Below, piece by piece: positions 7,184 through 15,005 of a stretch of 64,000 bases of DNA. The notes beneath the pieces were generated by a model, which saw only the letters and a list, made by a program, of their open reading frames with translations, ran no database searches and was not told the origin of the DNA. Origin of the DNA: Salinicola socius (GTDB taxonomy: Bacteria > Pseudomonadota > Gammaproteobacteria > Pseudomonadales > Halomonadaceae); contig NZ_MSDO01000004.1 in assembly GCF_001937195.1 (NCBI RefSeq), positions 62,001-126,000 of the forward strand, written 5' to 3'. Within the stretch, counting starts at the first letter, position 1; the number at the start of each line of letters is the position of its first letter. The position numbers and the translations under genes were made by a program.

Positions 7184-7342
7184 ATGGACATCATTCGCAT
7201 CATCTTCGCTATTCTCTTGCCGCCGGTAGGAGTATTCCTGCAGGTTGGTCTGGGGCTGCAGTTCTGGATCAACGTCGTGTTGACGCTGCTGGGGTATATC
7301 CCGGGTATCATCCACGCGATCTGGATCATTGCGACGCGTTAA
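7184..7342 (+). CDS. YqaE/Pmp3-family small membrane protein
   Basis: A 52-residue protein with AAAGGAGG 5 bases before its ATG. It is two transmembrane helices joined by a short loop: MDIIRIIFAILLPPVGVFLQ, then the GLGLQFWINVVLTLLGYIPG turn and IIHAIWII. This matches UPF0057 (Pmp3/YqaE/SNA3), including LLPPVGVFL, the N-x-x-L-T-L-L-G-Y-I-P-G motif and IHAIW. Family members sit in the inner membrane and are linked to salt and stress tolerance through membrane potential, which suits a halophile. The longer frame from 7118 is not needed. Confidence 0.93.
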   Translation: MDIIRIIFAILLPPVGVFLQVGLGLQFWINVVLTLLGYIPGIIHAIWIIATR

Positions 7343-7364
7343 GACGCGTTTCAGTGTCGAGTTC

Positions 7365-7388
7365 ATCGGCTTCCTCAGGGAAGCCGAT
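7365..7388. terminator. Hairpin between convergent genes
   Basis: ATCGGCTTCC (7365-7374) and GGAAGCCGAT (7379-7388) form a 10-bp perfect stem with a TCAG loop, between the rightward YqaE gene (ends 7342) and the leftward gene ending at 7418. No strong U-tract is present on either side. A direct repeat GACGCGTT-AA-GACGCGTT overlaps the end of the YqaE gene just before. Confidence 0.55.
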
Positions 7389-7417
7389 GCCGTTTCAGCG
7401 GTCTCATCATCGTGGTG

Positions 7418-7882
7418 TCAGCGGATGCGGTAGTGGTAGAGAAGCCGCTCGTCCTTGCGTGGCCCGATGATGCGCCACTCGAGATCGAACCCCTCCGGTT
7501 GCACCGCGAGCCTCGCACTGTAGGCATCAGCTGCGCATTGATGCGCTTCCACATTGACCAGCGTGTCATCGTCACTGCCGTCGATCACCAGGTCGAACAG
7601 TGACACCGCATCGGCAACACCGCGACGCTCGTGAGAAAGGGCGATCCGATCTGCATGGATATCCCAGCGATAGACGTTACGCATGGGCACGCCGCGATTC
7701 TGGCCATCGAGCGTGAAGATGCCGGACTCGAACAATTTTATGCTGCAGCCTTCTCGAGCCACTTCGATCGTCCCTTCACCCTGGCCATTCCAACCCGTTT
7801 CGGAGGCTTGACCTGACCTTGCGCTGAACGCAAAGCGCGAAAGTTTGGGCAAAATCGATCTTAGTCGTATAATTGCTGTCAA
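7418..7882 (-). CDS. DUF6314-like protein
   Basis: About 154 residues from a TTG at 7882; the frame is open to 7933 with an ATG at 7912, but those would overlap the start of the divergent exporter gene. The start is therefore uncertain. The family signature is at the C-terminus: EAHQCAADAYSARL, then DLEWRIIGPRKDERLLYHYR. In the middle there is a beta-rich part with GEGTIEVAREG and RNVYRWDI. DUF6314 proteins are small soluble beta-barrel-like proteins of unknown function. It converges on the YqaE gene. Confidence 0.65.
   Translation of the reverse strand: MTAIIRLRSILPKLSRFAFSARSGQASETGWNGQGEGTIEVAREGCSIKLFESGIFTLDGQNRGVPMRNVYRWDIHADRIALSHERRGVADAVSLFDLVIDGSDDDTLVNVEAHQCAADAYSARLAVQPEGFDLEWRIIGPRKDERLLYHYRIR
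7845..7873 (+). promoter_or_regulatory. Candidate sigma-70 promoter for the EamA gene
   Basis: TTGGGC (7845-7850), a 17-base spacer and a perfect TATAAT (7868-7873) lie 38 bases upstream of the ATG at 7911. The -35 box matches the consensus at only three positions. Confidence 0.45.
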
Positions 7883-7910
7883 CTTTTCGTCTTTGCAAGG
7901 TTGACCATTC

Positions 7911-8801
7911 ATGTCGTATCTCGTTGGTGTCACGGCGCTGTGGGCTTTCTCGTTCAGCCTGATCGGTGTCTATCTATCCGGGCAAGTCGACAGCTACTTT
8001 GCCGTCATGACGCGCATCATTCTGGCGACCTTGATGTTTTTGCCTTTTCTGCGTCCTGCTGCGCTGAGCTGGTCCTCGCGCCTGGGGCTGATGGCCATCG
8101 GGAGCGTGCAACTCGGCGTGATGTATCTGTTCTTCTACCAGTCCTTCCTCTTGCTTACCGTGCCGGAGGTGCTGCTGTTCACCATTTTCACGCCGCTTTA
8201 TATCACGCTTATCGACGATCTGTTGGCGCGACGCTTCTCCCCACGCTTTCTGATCGTGGCGATGTTGGCTGTGATAGGCGCCGCGATCATTCGTTACGAC
8301 GGCGTGACCTCCCACTACTGGCTGGGTTTCCTGGTGGTTCAGGGCGCCAACATGAGCTTTGCGCTGGGGCAGGTTGGCTATCGTCACCTGGCGCGAAGCT
8401 TGCCAAAGGACGTGGCGCACCGCCATCTTTTCGGCTGGTTCTACCTGGGAGCGTTATGCCTCGCGGTACCGGCTTTCTGGCTTCTGGGGGATACGGCAAA
8501 GTTGCCGGCGACGCCGTTGCAGTGGGGGATTCTGGGGTGGCTGGGTCTGGTCGCCTCGGGGCTGGGGTATTTCCTCTGGAACAAGGGCGCGTGCCGCGTC
8601 GATGCCGGTACCCTGGCGATCATGAACAACGCTCTGATTCCCGCCGGGTTGATCGTCAACCTGTTGATCTGGAACCGGGATGCCGACCTGACTCGACTGG
8701 GGATCGGGGCGCTGATCCTGGCCGGTTCGCTATGGCTCAATGCGCGCTGGGCGAAGCGTTCCGGGGCGGCAACGGCATCGCTGGCGGCCACTCGCGGCTG
8801 A
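7911..8801 (+). CDS. EamA/DMT-family transporter
   Basis: A 296-residue integral membrane protein with ten predicted transmembrane helices in two EamA repeats (about residues 1-135 and 145-285). The first helix reads MSYLVGVTALWAFSFSLIGV. It resembles the carboxylate/amino acid/amine exporter branch of the drug/metabolite transporter superfamily (helices LGVMYLFFYQSFLLL and GLVASGLGYFLWNKGA). The second repeat ends in the usual LAIMNNALIPAGLIVNLLIW. Direction is probably export of an amino acid or amine; the substrate cannot be read from sequence. It overlaps the convergent DUF1853 gene by 65 bases. Confidence 0.88.
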   Translation: MSYLVGVTALWAFSFSLIGVYLSGQVDSYFAVMTRIILATLMFLPFLRPAALSWSSRLGLMAIGSVQLGVMYLFFYQSFLLLTVPEVLLFTIFTPLYITLIDDLLARRFSPRFLIVAMLAVIGAAIIRYDGVTSHYWLGFLVVQGANMSFALGQVGYRHLARSLPKDVAHRHLFGWFYLGALCLAVPAFWLLGDTAKLPATPLQWGILGWLGLVASGLGYFLWNKGACRVDAGTLAIMNNALIPAGLIVNLLIWNRDADLTRLGIGALILAGSLWLNARWAKRSGAATASLAATRG

Positions 8802-9774
8802 CCACGAAAACCCGGCACCGTCGTCCGTCCGGCAGGACCAGCAGCAGGTGTGCGGACTTGCCCAGATCGTCGAAATGGCGGGCCAGTTCATTGTCCAGGA
8901 TCGCCAATGGCATAGGCTCGGTTGCTGGCGGTGCGAGCCAATGGGGCTTGGCCAGCAGGTGACCCGCTGCGCCTTCAGGTAGTTGCCGGCTCAAGGCATG
9001 CCAATCGGATCGATGACACCAGAGCCCCTGTTCAGCCCCGTCGTTGGCCAGTCTCGGTAGCGACAGGCGCTGGTCCCACGGCTGATAGAGGCATCCCGGC
9101 ATGATGGTTCGCTGATGCATTGGGCCGTCTGCCCCCAACGCTCGTCGCTGTCGATCGGCGACCGGGGACCGGCCTTGAGGAAGCTGGTGGGACTGAAGAC
9201 GATGGCATTTGATGGCCAGTGAATCGAAGCTTCCGACACCGATCCAGCGCGAGGGATCTTGCTCGTCGCCAGGCCCTTCGGGCAGCCCGAGGAAAAACTT
9301 GATCGCCAGCTCGGCGTGAAAAATCTCTACCCCACCGGGACCTGGCGATGCATCGCCGACCCGATCCGATGTATAGAGAAGGTCGAGCTCACCCAGGGTC
9401 TGTCCGCTATCGCGTAGCGCCACATTGTGCGCCAACAGCCGAGTACGAGGCGCATGATCCAGGATCCAGTGCCAGAGCAGCTCGTGATAGATGCCCAGGC
9501 GTTGCGAGCGGCGCTTGAGCCGATGCGCCTGAAAGTCCGACTCCCGGCTCTCCTGCCGGCGTAGCCAGGCGCGCCTGTGATCGTCATGATCGAGCCCCAG
9601 CTCTGCCAGCGTGGGCCGGCCAGGATAGTCGACTGTCGCCATGTCCGGGGCGTGCAATAGCCATGCAATGTCGCGGACCCAGGGTTGACGCAGCGCTGCC
9701 AGATCTTGCCGCAGCCGTTCCTCCATAGGGTGGAAAACGTCGAGCGGGGTATCCGATGCCGAGTGCGAACGCAT
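8737..9774 (-). CDS. DUF1853-family protein
   Basis: A 345-residue soluble protein. The ATG at 9774 is preferred over a TTG at 9780. Features typical of DUF1853 are the N-terminal PWVRDIAWLLHAPD segment, LGIYHELLWHWILDH, then GELDLLYTS and ELAIKFFLG. The spacing of ELD...ELAIKF resembles a PD-(D/E)XK nuclease-like core, although family function is unknown. It starts about 10 bases after cysE on the minus strand and is probably cotranscribed with it. It runs 65 bases into the end of the convergent EamA gene. Confidence 0.85.
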   Translation of the reverse strand: MRSHSASDTPLDVFHPMEERLRQDLAALRQPWVRDIAWLLHAPDMATVDYPGRPTLAELGLDHDDHRRAWLRRQESRESDFQAHRLKRRSQRLGIYHELLWHWILDHAPRTRLLAHNVALRDSGQTLGELDLLYTSDRVGDASPGPGGVEIFHAELAIKFFLGLPEGPGDEQDPSRWIGVGSFDSLAIKCHRLQSHQLPQGRSPVADRQRRALGADGPMHQRTIMPGCLYQPWDQRLSLPRLANDGAEQGLWCHRSDWHALSRQLPEGAAGHLLAKPHWLAPPATEPMPLAILDNELARHFDDLGKSAHLLLVLPDGRRCRVFVVSREWPPAMPLPPRNASPSAH

Positions 9775-9784
9775 CAGCAATCGC

Positions 9785-10555
9785 CTAGCGTGGTTTGGCC
9801 GCGGGGCCGATCACCGTTGCACCAGCGGCAACGGCGCGAGTGACCACGGCGCCGGCACCGATGCGCGCGTTTTCTCCGATCTCGATATTGCCCAGAATGC
9901 TGGCGCCGGCGCCCAAAAAGGCACCACGGCGGATCTTGGGATGTCGATCGCCGCTGAGTTTGCCGGTGCCACCGAGCGTGACGCCGTGGAACAGTGTGAC
10001 GTCGTCTTCGATCACCGCGGTTTCACCGATGACGATGCCGGCGCCGTGGTCGACGAATAACCCCGACCCCAGGATCGCGGCGGGGTGGATATCGGCACTG
10101 AACTGGACCGCGACACGGTACTGGAGACAGCTGGCAAGATCGGTCAGACCTTGCTGCCACCACTGATGCGCAACACGCTGGCACTGCACGGCGCGGTAAC
10201 CGGGGAAGAACAGCAATGGTGTGAAGGGCTCGGGGATGGCGGCATCCTCGCGGAGCAGTACGAGCAGATCCTGCGCGGCCGCGACCGCAATCTCGGGTCG
10301 CTGTTTCAGGGTGTCTTCGATGCGATCCCGCACCATCCCCTCCGGCAACTGCGGTGTTGCCAGGGTTTCGGCGATGATTCGTGCCAGCGCGCTCGCGAAA
10401 TCCGGAACCTCCAGGAGGTGGTGACGATATAGCGCCTCCAGCAACGGATCTCGCTCCATGGCCCCCTGCGCGGACTCGACCAGCGCCGGCCATAGCGTGT
10501 CAGCGTCCAGCTGATTCGAGAATGCCCTGGAATGATGTTCGGCATTGGCTGGCAT
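9785..10555 (-). CDS. cysE: Serine O-acetyltransferase
   Basis: A 256-residue enzyme catalysing L-serine + acetyl-CoA to O-acetylserine, the first step of cysteine synthesis. The N-terminal helical domain spans residues ~15-140. The C-terminal left-handed beta-helix of hexapeptide repeats spans ~150-256. Catalytic-type residues are present: Asp169-His170 in FVDHGAGIVIGE and His205 in SGDRHPKIR. The ATG at 10555 has AGAGGA 4 bases upstream. A longer frame to 10624 reads through the octamer tandem repeat at 10568-10611 and is unlikely to be translated. DUF1853 follows directly. Length and motifs are normal. Confidence 0.95.
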   Translation of the reverse strand: MPANAEHHSRAFSNQLDADTLWPALVESAQGAMERDPLLEALYRHHLLEVPDFASALARIIAETLATPQLPEGMVRDRIEDTLKQRPEIAVAAAQDLLVLLREDAAIPEPFTPLLFFPGYRAVQCQRVAHQWWQQGLTDLASCLQYRVAVQFSADIHPAAILGSGLFVDHGAGIVIGETAVIEDDVTLFHGVTLGGTGKLSGDRHPKIRRGAFLGAGASILGNIEIGENARIGAGAVVTRAVAAGATVIGPAAKPR

Positions 10556-10567
10556 GATGTCCTCTGG

Positions 10568-10611
10568 GTCGTGTCGTCGTGTCGTCGTGTCGTCGTGTCG
10601 TCGTGTCGTCG
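10568..10611. repeat. Octamer tandem repeat upstream of cysE
   Basis: Five and a half perfect copies of GTCGTGTC sit 13 bases upstream of the cysE start codon, between its promoter region and ribosome site. Unit length 8 is not a multiple of 3. Copy-number change would alter the leader length, or shift frame if translation began upstream. Confidence 0.92.
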
Positions 10612-10651
10612 CCCTCGAGCCCATCTTGGATCGATGGATACAGGTTTCCGG

Positions 10652-11287
10652 TTAACCCGGCTGGCGATAAAAATTGAATTCGTGAGTGCGAGCCGTCCTG
10701 ACCAGTGTCGACATCCATCCCGGCGAGATGCTGCGGTGATGGAAGAAAAGCGCACCGTGAGTGATATCGGGCAGGGTGCCGTTGAGCGCGCGGCGCGCGA
10801 CTTCCTTGGCCGCCGTGTATTGCTCCGGCTCGTTGGCCTCGTCGGGACGGCCATCGCACCACCAGGAGAACTGGCAGTGGCCGCTCTCCGCGCCCTGTTG
10901 AACGATCTCGCACAGACTCGAGGGAAACTCCGGGTTCCCCAGCCGGTTCATGATGACGTTGGCAACCGCCTGCATTTCCCGCTGGTCGGTACCCTTGGCT
11001 TCCCAGTAGATCGATCGCGCCAGGCACGATATCGCATCATCGAGCGGCGCCAGCCCGCGCGGGTCGACGGCCTCCACGCCCTCCGGCGTCAGCCTTGCCG
11101 CATCCGGGGCCGGCTCGATTCGATCCGTCTCGACGACCCGTTGCTCGAGCTGTTCGGCCTTCTGTCGCGCTATCTCGGCTTTCGTCGGCGGTGGCCCGGC
11201 CAACGCCGACGTGCAGCTCAGCAGCCAGCATGCCAGCAGAACACCGGTCGTCAGACGCCGATTCAACCGGTCAGCCGGCCTGGACAT
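10652..11287 (-). CDS. Cell wall hydrolase, SleB/Hydrolase_2 family
   Basis: A 211-residue exported protein. Residues ~10-31 are a signal peptide (VLLACWLLSCTSALA-G). A Glu/Arg-rich helical linker follows, then the catalytic domain from about residue 85: ISCLARSIYWEAKG with the likely catalytic Glu, AVANVIMNRLGNPEFPSSLC and GCHQFSWW-type CQFSWWCDG. The C-terminus has ITHGALFFHH. Family members cleave peptidoglycan as lytic transglycosylase-like enzymes. The start lies inside the end of the ABM gene (17-base overlap) with no clear ribosome site, so translation is probably coupled. Confidence 0.9.
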   Translation of the reverse strand: MSRPADRLNRRLTTGVLLACWLLSCTSALAGPPPTKAEIARQKAEQLEQRVVETDRIEPAPDAARLTPEGVEAVDPRGLAPLDDAISCLARSIYWEAKGTDQREMQAVANVIMNRLGNPEFPSSLCEIVQQGAESGHCQFSWWCDGRPDEANEPEQYTAAKEVARRALNGTLPDITHGALFFHHRSISPGWMSTLVRTARTHEFNFYRQPG

Positions 11288-11606
11288 CGTTGTCTATCGT
11301 TTGAATGACGTCGAAACCCTCGAACTTGGGCGGCCCGAGATAGAGCCCTTCGCGGCGGCTCTGGCCGGCATTGGCATGGGCAGCACGAAAAGCTTCCGAG
11401 TGCGTCCAGGATTCGAAGTCTTCGCGGCTGCGCCAGACGGTATGGGAGGCGTAGAGAACATGATCTTCCTCCTGGGGGCCGCGCAGCATGTGGAATTCGA
11501 CGAAGCCGGGCAAGCCTTGGAGTTTCGTTTCACGCTCCAGCCATAGGGTCTCGAACTCTTCGGTGCGTTCGGGGTTGACGCGAAAGCGGTTCATGGCGAT
11601 GAACAT
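11271..11606 (-). CDS. Antibiotic biosynthesis monooxygenase (ABM) domain protein, HmoA/HmoB-like
   Basis: A 111-residue ferredoxin-fold protein with AGGAGT before its ATG. MFIAMNRFRVNPERTEEFETLW is the first strand and helix, GLPGFVEFHMLRGPQ the second part, and YASHTVWRSREDFESWTHSEAFRAAH the characteristic C-terminal half. This matches ABM proteins of the heme-degrading monooxygenase branch. The role may be heme turnover or a quinol-type oxygenation; the sequence does not decide. It overlaps and probably is cotranscribed with the downstream SleB-type hydrolase. Confidence 0.87.
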   Translation of the reverse strand: MFIAMNRFRVNPERTEEFETLWLERETKLQGLPGFVEFHMLRGPQEEDHVLYASHTVWRSREDFESWTHSEAFRAAHANAGQSRREGLYLGPPKFEGFDVIQTIDNDVQAG

Positions 11607-11816
11607 GGGGTGACTCCTGAAGGAAAGGTCGGCGCCCGCCAGGGAACCGATTGACGACCGCTGCCGCTGGTTTCCAGTGCGACCGAGGTAACATTGCCAG
11701 CATCCAGTGCCAAAAGTCGAGCCGGAAGCAGCTCGCGACGGACAGGCGAGGCGTTGACGCCACGGTGAGTTAGTGGGCTAATCCAGGCAACAGTTCCCGT
11801 TCTTTGGTTGCCATCC

Positions 11817-12740
11817 ATGGATATTCCGCATCAGCGTCTGGTCTACTTTCGCGTCACGGTCGAATCCGGCTCATTGCGCAAGGCGGCCGCCAGGCTCGAT
11901 ATCGCGCCGTCGGCGGTCAGCCGTCAGATCGCGTTGCTGGAAACCGCCTTCGGCGCACCGCTGCTCGAACGCACGCCGAGAGGGATCAGGCCCACGCCGG
12001 TGGGGGAAATGGCGCTCGATTACTGCCGCAGGCGAGGGGATCTGGACGACGATTTCATTACCCGCCTGGAGGCCTATCAGCGTCTGGAGACGGGGACGAT
12101 CGCACTGGTGGTGGGTGAGGGTTTCATCAACGATCTGATCGATGCGCCGTTGAAAGCCTTTGCCGAACGTTATCGTGGCATCCGTCTGGACATCGAGCAG
12201 GCCGGTACCGACGAGATCATCGAATCCGTGGTCGAAGATCGGGCGCATATCGGGCTGATGTTCCATGAACGCGTGCATCCGCAGATTCGCTTCTGGGCCT
12301 CCAGCGGTCAGCCGTTGCTGGCGATCTGTCCCGTCGATCACCCGCTGGCCCGGGAGTCGCAGCCGATCTCGTTGCAACGGCTCAGCGAAACGCCCATGGC
12401 ACTATGGAAAACCGGGCATGGGGTACGTCGACTGGTCGATCAGGCGTTCGTACAGGCAGGATTGCATCCGCAGGTAGCCGTGGAAACCAATTCTATGGCC
12501 GTGCTGCGTCGCGCGGTGGTGGCGGGAATGGGCATCACGCTGCTGCCGCGTTTCGCGGTCGCCCATGAACTGGCCGCGGGCAGTGTCGTTGCCTTGCCGG
12601 TGGCCTCGGCGCCGTTTCAGAATTCCCAGGCCCATATGATCACCCGGGTAGGGCGGCGTCAGCCTCAGGCCAGTCTCAAGTTGCTGCGTCATCTGGGCGC
12701 CTGGATGCTGGCATTTCGCTCCGCTTCCCACCGCCCCTGA
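11817..12740 (+). CDS. LysR-family transcriptional regulator
   Basis: A 307-residue regulator. The ATG at 11817 gives the standard LysR N-terminus (MDIPHQRLVYFRVTVESGSL). The helix-turn-helix covers residues ~17-40 (RKAAARLDIAPSAVSRQIALLE) and is followed by GAPLLERTPRGIRPTPVG. The effector domain is residues ~90-295. It is transcribed rightward toward the leftward VOC gene. The target is unknown; LysR proteins usually regulate a divergent gene, which here would be the ABM/SleB pair (start 11606), with a 210-base intergenic region between. Confidence 0.92.
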   Translation: MDIPHQRLVYFRVTVESGSLRKAAARLDIAPSAVSRQIALLETAFGAPLLERTPRGIRPTPVGEMALDYCRRRGDLDDDFITRLEAYQRLETGTIALVVGEGFINDLIDAPLKAFAERYRGIRLDIEQAGTDEIIESVVEDRAHIGLMFHERVHPQIRFWASSGQPLLAICPVDHPLARESQPISLQRLSETPMALWKTGHGVRRLVDQAFVQAGLHPQVAVETNSMAVLRRAVVAGMGITLLPRFAVAHELAAGSVVALPVASAPFQNSQAHMITRVGRRQPQASLKLLRHLGAWMLAFRSASHRP

Positions 12741-12772
12741 CAGGCCAGCGCCCGCGCTGCGCGCGCCGCTGC

Positions 12773-13645
12773 CTAGCGTTGCTCGAATCGCAGTAGCGTA
12801 CCCAGAACGCCAGGCGCGATATCGGCCTGAGTCTCGCTGTGGCGGTGATGGTCGATGCCGTGATGCTCCCAGCAGGCAATCGCTGCCTTCAGGTCACGGC
12901 AGGTCAGGGTGAGTGCCACGGCTCGCGGTGGCTCCGGTTCGATATCGCCGAGCATGGGGAAAGTGGCTGCCAGCGCCTGGCGGTCGAGCAGGTGACAGTC
13001 GCCCTTATGGGTATGAATGGTCCATTCGGCGCCGCCACCTCGGATCGAATTGGGCCCGTGAATGCGCCGGAAGTGTTCGATGTCGTAGGTCGGATCGTCG
13101 CTGAGGTACCAGACATCGGCGATCGACGTCGCGGTATTGGCATGCGCTTCCTGCGTCGGATCGACGCGAAACAGTTCGGGGCGCAACTGCTGGCAGAGAA
13201 ACTGGGTCAGGAAGGGACGTTCCGGATCGTGCAGGATATCCAGCGCCACGCTCACTTCTTCGTCGCGGCCGCCGGGCAGGTGAGCCATGCGGCGAAAGAT
13301 GATCGGGCATCCCGCGTTGAAGCCCCGCGCCGCGACCAGGGCGTGATCGCGCTGAATGCTGTCGCTGTCGAGCGCCACCATGGCGATGCCGTCACCGACC
13401 GTAATCAGGCGCGCCTCGATCAGACGACCGAACTGGAACCCGTTGTCATCCTGATAATCCAGACATTCCGGACGGCCGATCCCCATCAGTTCGATGAAGT
13501 TGTTGCTGAAGAACAGCAGGTGATTGTCCGTTCCCCACGGGTGCTGGTGGCGGGCATTGACGGTGAAACCAAGGTCTCGGGCTGCCTGGGCGGCATGATC
13601 GAGATCACTGACCGCCAGCAAGGGGTGATCGATGCCGAAGCTCAT
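12773..13645 (-). CDS. VOC-superfamily (glyoxalase-like) protein
   Basis: A 290-residue protein with GGAAGG before its ATG. The first half is a vicinal-oxygen-chelate module: IDHPLLAVSDLDHAAQAARDLGFTV, HPWGTDNHLLFFSNNFIELMG with His and Glu as candidate metal ligands. The second half is a degenerate second module. The layout matches the Glyoxalase_3 (PF13468-like) group. Likely a metal-dependent small-molecule enzyme; substrate unknown. It converges on the LysR gene and is 124 bases downstream of the PLP enzyme gene, same strand. Confidence 0.82.
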   Translation of the reverse strand: MSFGIDHPLLAVSDLDHAAQAARDLGFTVNARHQHPWGTDNHLLFFSNNFIELMGIGRPECLDYQDDNGFQFGRLIEARLITVGDGIAMVALDSDSIQRDHALVAARGFNAGCPIIFRRMAHLPGGRDEEVSVALDILHDPERPFLTQFLCQQLRPELFRVDPTQEAHANTATSIADVWYLSDDPTYDIEHFRRIHGPNSIRGGGAEWTIHTHKGDCHLLDRQALAATFPMLGDIEPEPPRAVALTLTCRDLKAAIACWEHHGIDHHRHSETQADIAPGVLGTLLRFEQR

Positions 13646-13768
13646 GAGCCTTCCATCCGATGGTGTCGTTATCTGCAGTATCGCCTAAGATCGCAGTTCG
13701 GGAGAGACAGCGTACGCGATCGCCCCCGCTTTTTCTCATTTCAACACCGCTCTCAATTCCGCGTTCTC

Positions 13769-14896
13769 TCAATCCAGCGCCGCCATGACACGGTCGATAT
13801 CGTCCAACGTATTGTGCCAATGCGGAGAGATCCTCAACAGCGAGCCGGTCGCCGGCAGCCGAATGTTCAGCGGTTCGGCGGCCGTGTCGCACACCTTGGC
13901 AACGATGCTGGCCGCATCGAGTTTCTGGCGAGTCCGCAAGGGGGTGGCATCCGGCAGGTGGATCGTGGCGATGCCGCTCTCGGGATGCTGCAACAGCGGA
14001 CGGAACCCGCGATCGCGGGCGAGCTCGTAGACCCGCTCGGTCAATGTCGTCAGATGTCCCTGCAACTGCTCCAGCGTGATCTGCTGAAGCTCGCCGATCG
14101 CCGCTGTCAGAGCGACCTGATTCATGACGGAGACGTCCGAGGCATCGAAGCGGCGCGCCTGGGGAAGATCGTCGAAACGTTGAGTTTCCAGGTTCAGGCG
14201 TAATCCCGCCAGCTCCGGGGCCGGATTGGGCTGCATCATGGCCGTTGCCAGCTGACTGACGTAGAGCAGAGCCATTCCCCGGGGGCCGCGAAGCCATTTG
14301 CGGGTAGTGGCGACAAGTACGTCGCAGCCGAATCGACGCACATCGATGTCGCTCTGCCCCAACCCCTGAGCCGCGTCGACGATTAGCGGGCAATGCGCTG
14401 GCCGAGGCAGGTTGCCCAGGGTTTCCACGTCATAGCGGCGACCTTCGATGCTGGTGACCAGGGGCGTCAGAATCGCCGCGACGTCCTCGCCGATCTGGTT
14501 CGCGATAGCGGCCGGATCGAACTGGCCGTTGGCGTCGGTTGCCAGCAGCTCGATGTTGCGTGTCGGCGCTCCGCCCAGGCGCCGCAGCAAGACGACATTA
14601 GACGCCCATTCGCCCGGTGCGATCAGCAGACGCCGGCCGGCGAGGTTCAGGCTACCGACCACCTGCGCCATGAGTTGAGACGTACTCGCGCCGAACGCGA
14701 CCTGAGCTTCCGGCGCCCCAATCATGGTGGCCAGCCGGGTTCTCTTTGTCGGCAGGTCCCAGATTGCACTTTCGAGGCGTTGGCGCGGATAAGCCGCCAT
14801 CTCCGCCTCCAGCCACTCCCGTAGATGTGCCGATACCGTCGGGCTTTGCAGACCGACGGAGGCGTTGTTGAGATAGCAGAGATCGGATGGCTGCAC
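13769..14896 (-). CDS. Class V PLP-dependent aminotransferase-like enzyme
   Basis: A 375-residue fold-type I PLP enzyme starting at GTG (14896) with AGGAAGAG upstream. Signs are YLNNASVGLQSP at the N-terminus, TSQLMAQVVGSL, the Asp of LIVDAAQGLGQSDIDV, and the Schiff-base Lys in VATTRKWLRGPRGMALLYV. The C-terminus has LRISPHWHNTLDDIDRV. It is closest in layout to the isopenicillin-N epimerase, cysteine desulfurase-like and EgtE-like branch rather than to IscS, since no reactive-Cys loop is visible. It could be a lyase, aminotransferase or epimerase. It lies downstream of the aldehyde dehydrogenase pair, so a joint amino-compound catabolic role is possible. Confidence 0.85.
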   Translation of the reverse strand: MQPSDLCYLNNASVGLQSPTVSAHLREWLEAEMAAYPRQRLESAIWDLPTKRTRLATMIGAPEAQVAFGASTSQLMAQVVGSLNLAGRRLLIAPGEWASNVVLLRRLGGAPTRNIELLATDANGQFDPAAIANQIGEDVAAILTPLVTSIEGRRYDVETLGNLPRPAHCPLIVDAAQGLGQSDIDVRRFGCDVLVATTRKWLRGPRGMALLYVSQLATAMMQPNPAPELAGLRLNLETQRFDDLPQARRFDASDVSVMNQVALTAAIGELQQITLEQLQGHLTTLTERVYELARDRGFRPLLQHPESGIATIHLPDATPLRTRQKLDAASIVAKVCDTAAEPLNIRLPATGSLLRISPHWHNTLDDIDRVMAALD

Positions 14897-15005
14897 GCGG
14901 GGCTCTTCCTGGATTCGGGTCGTGCTGCCATGTTACCCGAATTGAGAGAAAGCGACCGAGGTGAGAAGAGAGCGACCCAAGCCGCTCTCACTGGTCATAG
15001 AGCCT

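Noticed and set aside
1-7400. A delimited genomic island with both ends
   Set aside because: No tRNA, no direct-repeat pair and no right boundary could be identified; only the accessory character of the region is supported.
10568-10611. Repeats reminiscent of a CRISPR array
   Set aside because: Units are 8 bp with no spacers and no cas genes nearby; it is a simple tandem repeat. No CRISPR array was seen anywhere in the window.
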